In this document: in pieces, positions 60,773 to 62,179 of the stretch | How positions within the stretch are numbered: the first letter of the stretch is position 1 | How the letters are laid out: each line of letters starts with the position of its first letter | Source of the DNA: Bacillota bacterium | GTDB taxonomy: Bacteria > Bacillota > Clostridia > Saccharofermentanales > Fastidiosipilaceae | Reading direction: 5' to 3' | Assembly: GCA_030057555.1 (NCBI GenBank) | Contig: JASGUU010000036.1 | Location: 1-62,179 of the forward strand | Length of the DNA stretch: 62,179 bases | The notes under the pieces: model-generated | Seen by the model: the letters and a program-made list of their open reading frames with translations, nothing else | Told to the model about the DNA's origin: nothing | The model's database searches: none | Translations under genes and position numbers: made by a program

Positions 60773-62128
60773 ATGCTTACAAGCGATGAAACAGGCTGGA
60801 AGAAACGCCACACCGTACTCTCTCTGGCCATTCTGATGATCTGGGGGCTCACCCTGCTGTCGCCGCCGGCACAGACTGCTCCCCCGGTGGAAACGAAGAT
60901 CAGGCAGCCACTCCTGCCGGCCGCGGACGAACTGCCGCAGCCGCCGACGGATGGCAGCCTGCTTTTGCATTCACTGTACCCCATGAACGGCGCACTGGCC
61001 GGCTTGGGACCTGCTTACGCCGGCTCCCGCTTCATTTACATGATTCCGCCGCAGCAGCTGGAAGTCTCTACCTATATGCTGTCCAGATCCTCGGCGCCTG
61101 TCGAAGACCTGCTGCTGGAGTCGACCCCGGCCTATTATCCCTATCTATCCGAAACTGACCCCAGCGTTGCTACTCTTCCCGTTCCTCTGCCCGTGACGAC
61201 GGCAGGCGAAGAAGCGGAACTGGCGTCAACGGGTGCCGTCACCGAACCTCAGCTGTTCGTTACGGACGACAGCCGCTGGACGGAGACCCTCCCCACCCGC
61301 ACAGGCACCTCAACTCCGTCGACTCCTGCTCCCATGACCGCCGTGACAGTGGAAAGCACCAGCACGGCTCCCTGCTACTATGTGCTTGAAGCCAGCGGGA
61401 GCCAGCTCGGCGCTTTCCATTCCTATGAAGGCGCGGTGCGTTTCGCCGAAGAACAGGGAGCCCGGGTGGTAAATGGTAATGGTATCACCCTGCACGAGGC
61501 CAGGCCCACTACTCTGCCGACCACCGCCGTTTCCACGACGACACAGCCTCCCATCAGCAGACAGACCGAAACACAGGCGACGTCCACGGTCCCGACCACG
61601 ACAGCTCCTGCCCCGACAACAACACCCGCTCCGACAACAACACCCGCTCCGACAACAACGGTGCAGGAAAGCACCGCACCACCGGAGACAGCGCCCACCA
61701 GCACCGCAACCACACCAACGTCGTCCACCGGCGGTCGCGACTCGGTGGTCGGCTATATCAATGCCGATACGCTGAACATCTATGTCAAGATGGTAGCCGC
61801 CGAGGCGGGCGACAGCTGGGACTACGACGGCTGCCTCATGATTGCCCAGGTGCTGATCAACCGCGTACGTGACGGTGGCTGGGGAGATCTCTACGGTGTG
61901 CTGACCGCCCCGGGACAGTTCACTCCCTGGTCAACGGGTGCCTGGAAACATCAGGTTCCGACCTCGAATCAGGAGCGGGCCGCCATGGACGCTCTGGACG
62001 GTGCCACTGTCCTGGCGGGTGATGTCATCTACTTCTGCACGATAGATGCCTACAACCGCACGCCCTGGTTCCATACACTGCGGCATACCAACACCTACGC
62101 CAACACCATGTTCTTCGCCCGGCCCTGA
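60773..62128 (+). CDS. Secreted cell-wall hydrolase (SleB/CwlJ-type Hydrolase_2)
   Basis: A 451-aa exported protein. AGGAGGACAC sets the start MLTSDETGW. A signal/anchor helix (about 15-37: VLSLAILMIWGLTLLSPPA) is followed by an Ala/Ser/Thr-rich linker. Then comes a short SPOR-like segment (CYYVLEASGSQLGAFHSYEG, with GARVVNGNG), a Pro/Thr repeat linker (about 270-325) and the catalytic domain. That domain includes IYVKMVAAEAGDSWDYDGCL with the probable catalytic Glu, and IAQVLINRVRDGGW, GQFTPW, and the closing NTYANTMFFARP. Relatives are spore-cortex or vegetative muralytic enzymes. The absence of other spore genes here leaves its stage open. Confidence 0.88.
   Translation: MLTSDETGWKKRHTVLSLAILMIWGLTLLSPPAQTAPPVETKIRQPLLPAADELPQPPTDGSLLLHSLYPMNGALAGLGPAYAGSRFIYMIPPQQLEVSTYMLSRSSAPVEDLLLESTPAYYPYLSETDPSVATLPVPLPVTTAGEEAELASTGAVTEPQLFVTDDSRWTETLPTRTGTSTPSTPAPMTAVTVESTSTAPCYYVLEASGSQLGAFHSYEGAVRFAEEQGARVVNGNGITLHEARPTTLPTTAVSTTTQPPISRQTETQATSTVPTTTAPAPTTTPAPTTTPAPTTTVQESTAPPETAPTSTATTPTSSTGGRDSVVGYINADTLNIYVKMVAAEAGDSWDYDGCLMIAQVLINRVRDGGWGDLYGVLTAPGQFTPWSTGAWKHQVPTSNQERAAMDALDGATVLAGDVIYFCTIDAYNRTPWFHTLRHTNTYANTMFFARP
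61604..61663 (+). repeat. 18-bp tandem repeat in the Pro/Thr linker
   Basis: Repeats of ACAACAACACCCGCTCCG encode the Thr-Thr-Pro-Ala-Pro linker of the hydrolase. In-frame, so length may vary between strains. Confidence 0.75.
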
Positions 62129-62179
62129 CGTATTCAGGGACGGGCGGCCCTGACGTATTCAGGGACGGGCGGCCCTGAC
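62121..62179. repeat. 25-bp tandem repeat at the window end
   Basis: Units of GGCCCTGACGTATTCAGGGA-CGGGC at 62121-62145 and 62146-62170, with a third begun at 62171. The first unit contains the stop codon of the hydrolase gene. Each unit holds a small hairpin (CCCTGA, five bases, TCAGGG). The array runs off the window. Confidence 0.85.

Overview
The window reads as a chromosomal segment of a high-GC, Gram-positive-type anaerobe of the Clostridia (Firmicutes). This is inferred from several features: a HrcA/CIRCE-controlled groES-groEL operon, two LytR-CpsA-Psr (LCP) wall-polymer ligases, a SleB/CwlJ-type cell-wall hydrolase, a TIGR03960/TIGR03936 radical SAM fusion, a U32/DUF3656 protein, a GTP-type PEP carboxykinase and strong AGGAGG-type ribosome sites. 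The genus cannot be named from sequence alone. No phage, plasmid, IS transposase or CRISPR array was seen. Almost all genes lie on the minus strand, in tightly overlapping operons.

Layout. 0.2-1.8 kb: a two-gene ABC exporter with an upstream 26-bp inverted repeat. 2.2-3.7 kb: smpB and tsaD. 3.8-4.9 kb: a membrane-anchored alpha/beta hydrolase lacking its nucleophile. 5.2-10.9 kb: pckG, zapA, a U32 protein, dut and a PUA/EVE-like protein. 11-18 kb: pgi, a radical SAM fusion, an SGNH-like protein with an altered nucleophile, and rsmA. 18.4-24.8 kb: leuC-leuD-leuB-ilvD-ilvB, branched-chain amino acid synthesis without ilvC, ilvN or leuA. 25.8-27.7 kb: an ABC-F protein.

27.7-47.7 kb: a nearly continuous minus-strand run of surface-assembly genes. 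From upstream to downstream it encodes a Gld-like ABC exporter (ATPase, permease, GldG), a DUF4340 protein, a membrane-anchored propeller-like protein, a CYTH::HI0933-flavoprotein fusion, a diverged LicD-like protein, LicD, a Wzx-type flippase and a Wzy-type polymerase. After a hairpin-bearing gap follow a PglF/CapD-type dehydratase, a DegT aminotransferase, UDP-galactopyranose mutase, diaminopimelate decarboxylase and a GT4 glycosyltransferase. Together they suggest synthesis, export and decoration of a galactofuranose- and amino-sugar-containing surface polymer. The two LCP proteins and galE at 53-57 kb would supply ligation and UDP-galactose. 47.8-52.9 kb: an acyl-ACP thioesterase, a small membrane protein, an EamA transporter and groES-groEL. 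57.6-62.2 kb: a small gene with a LexA-like box, a COG4100 PLP enzyme, tRNA-Leu(GAG) and a SleB-like hydrolase.

The most unusual content is non-coding. A family of palindromic hairpins bounded by TGGTCA...TGACCA occurs as 12 units at five intergenic loci, arrayed with an exact 71-bp period at three of them. At those three loci the arrays are the core of a larger composite element of about 0.37-0.69 kb with conserved flanks and no transposase. A second, unrelated hairpin pair at 34.6 kb has the same 71-bp period.
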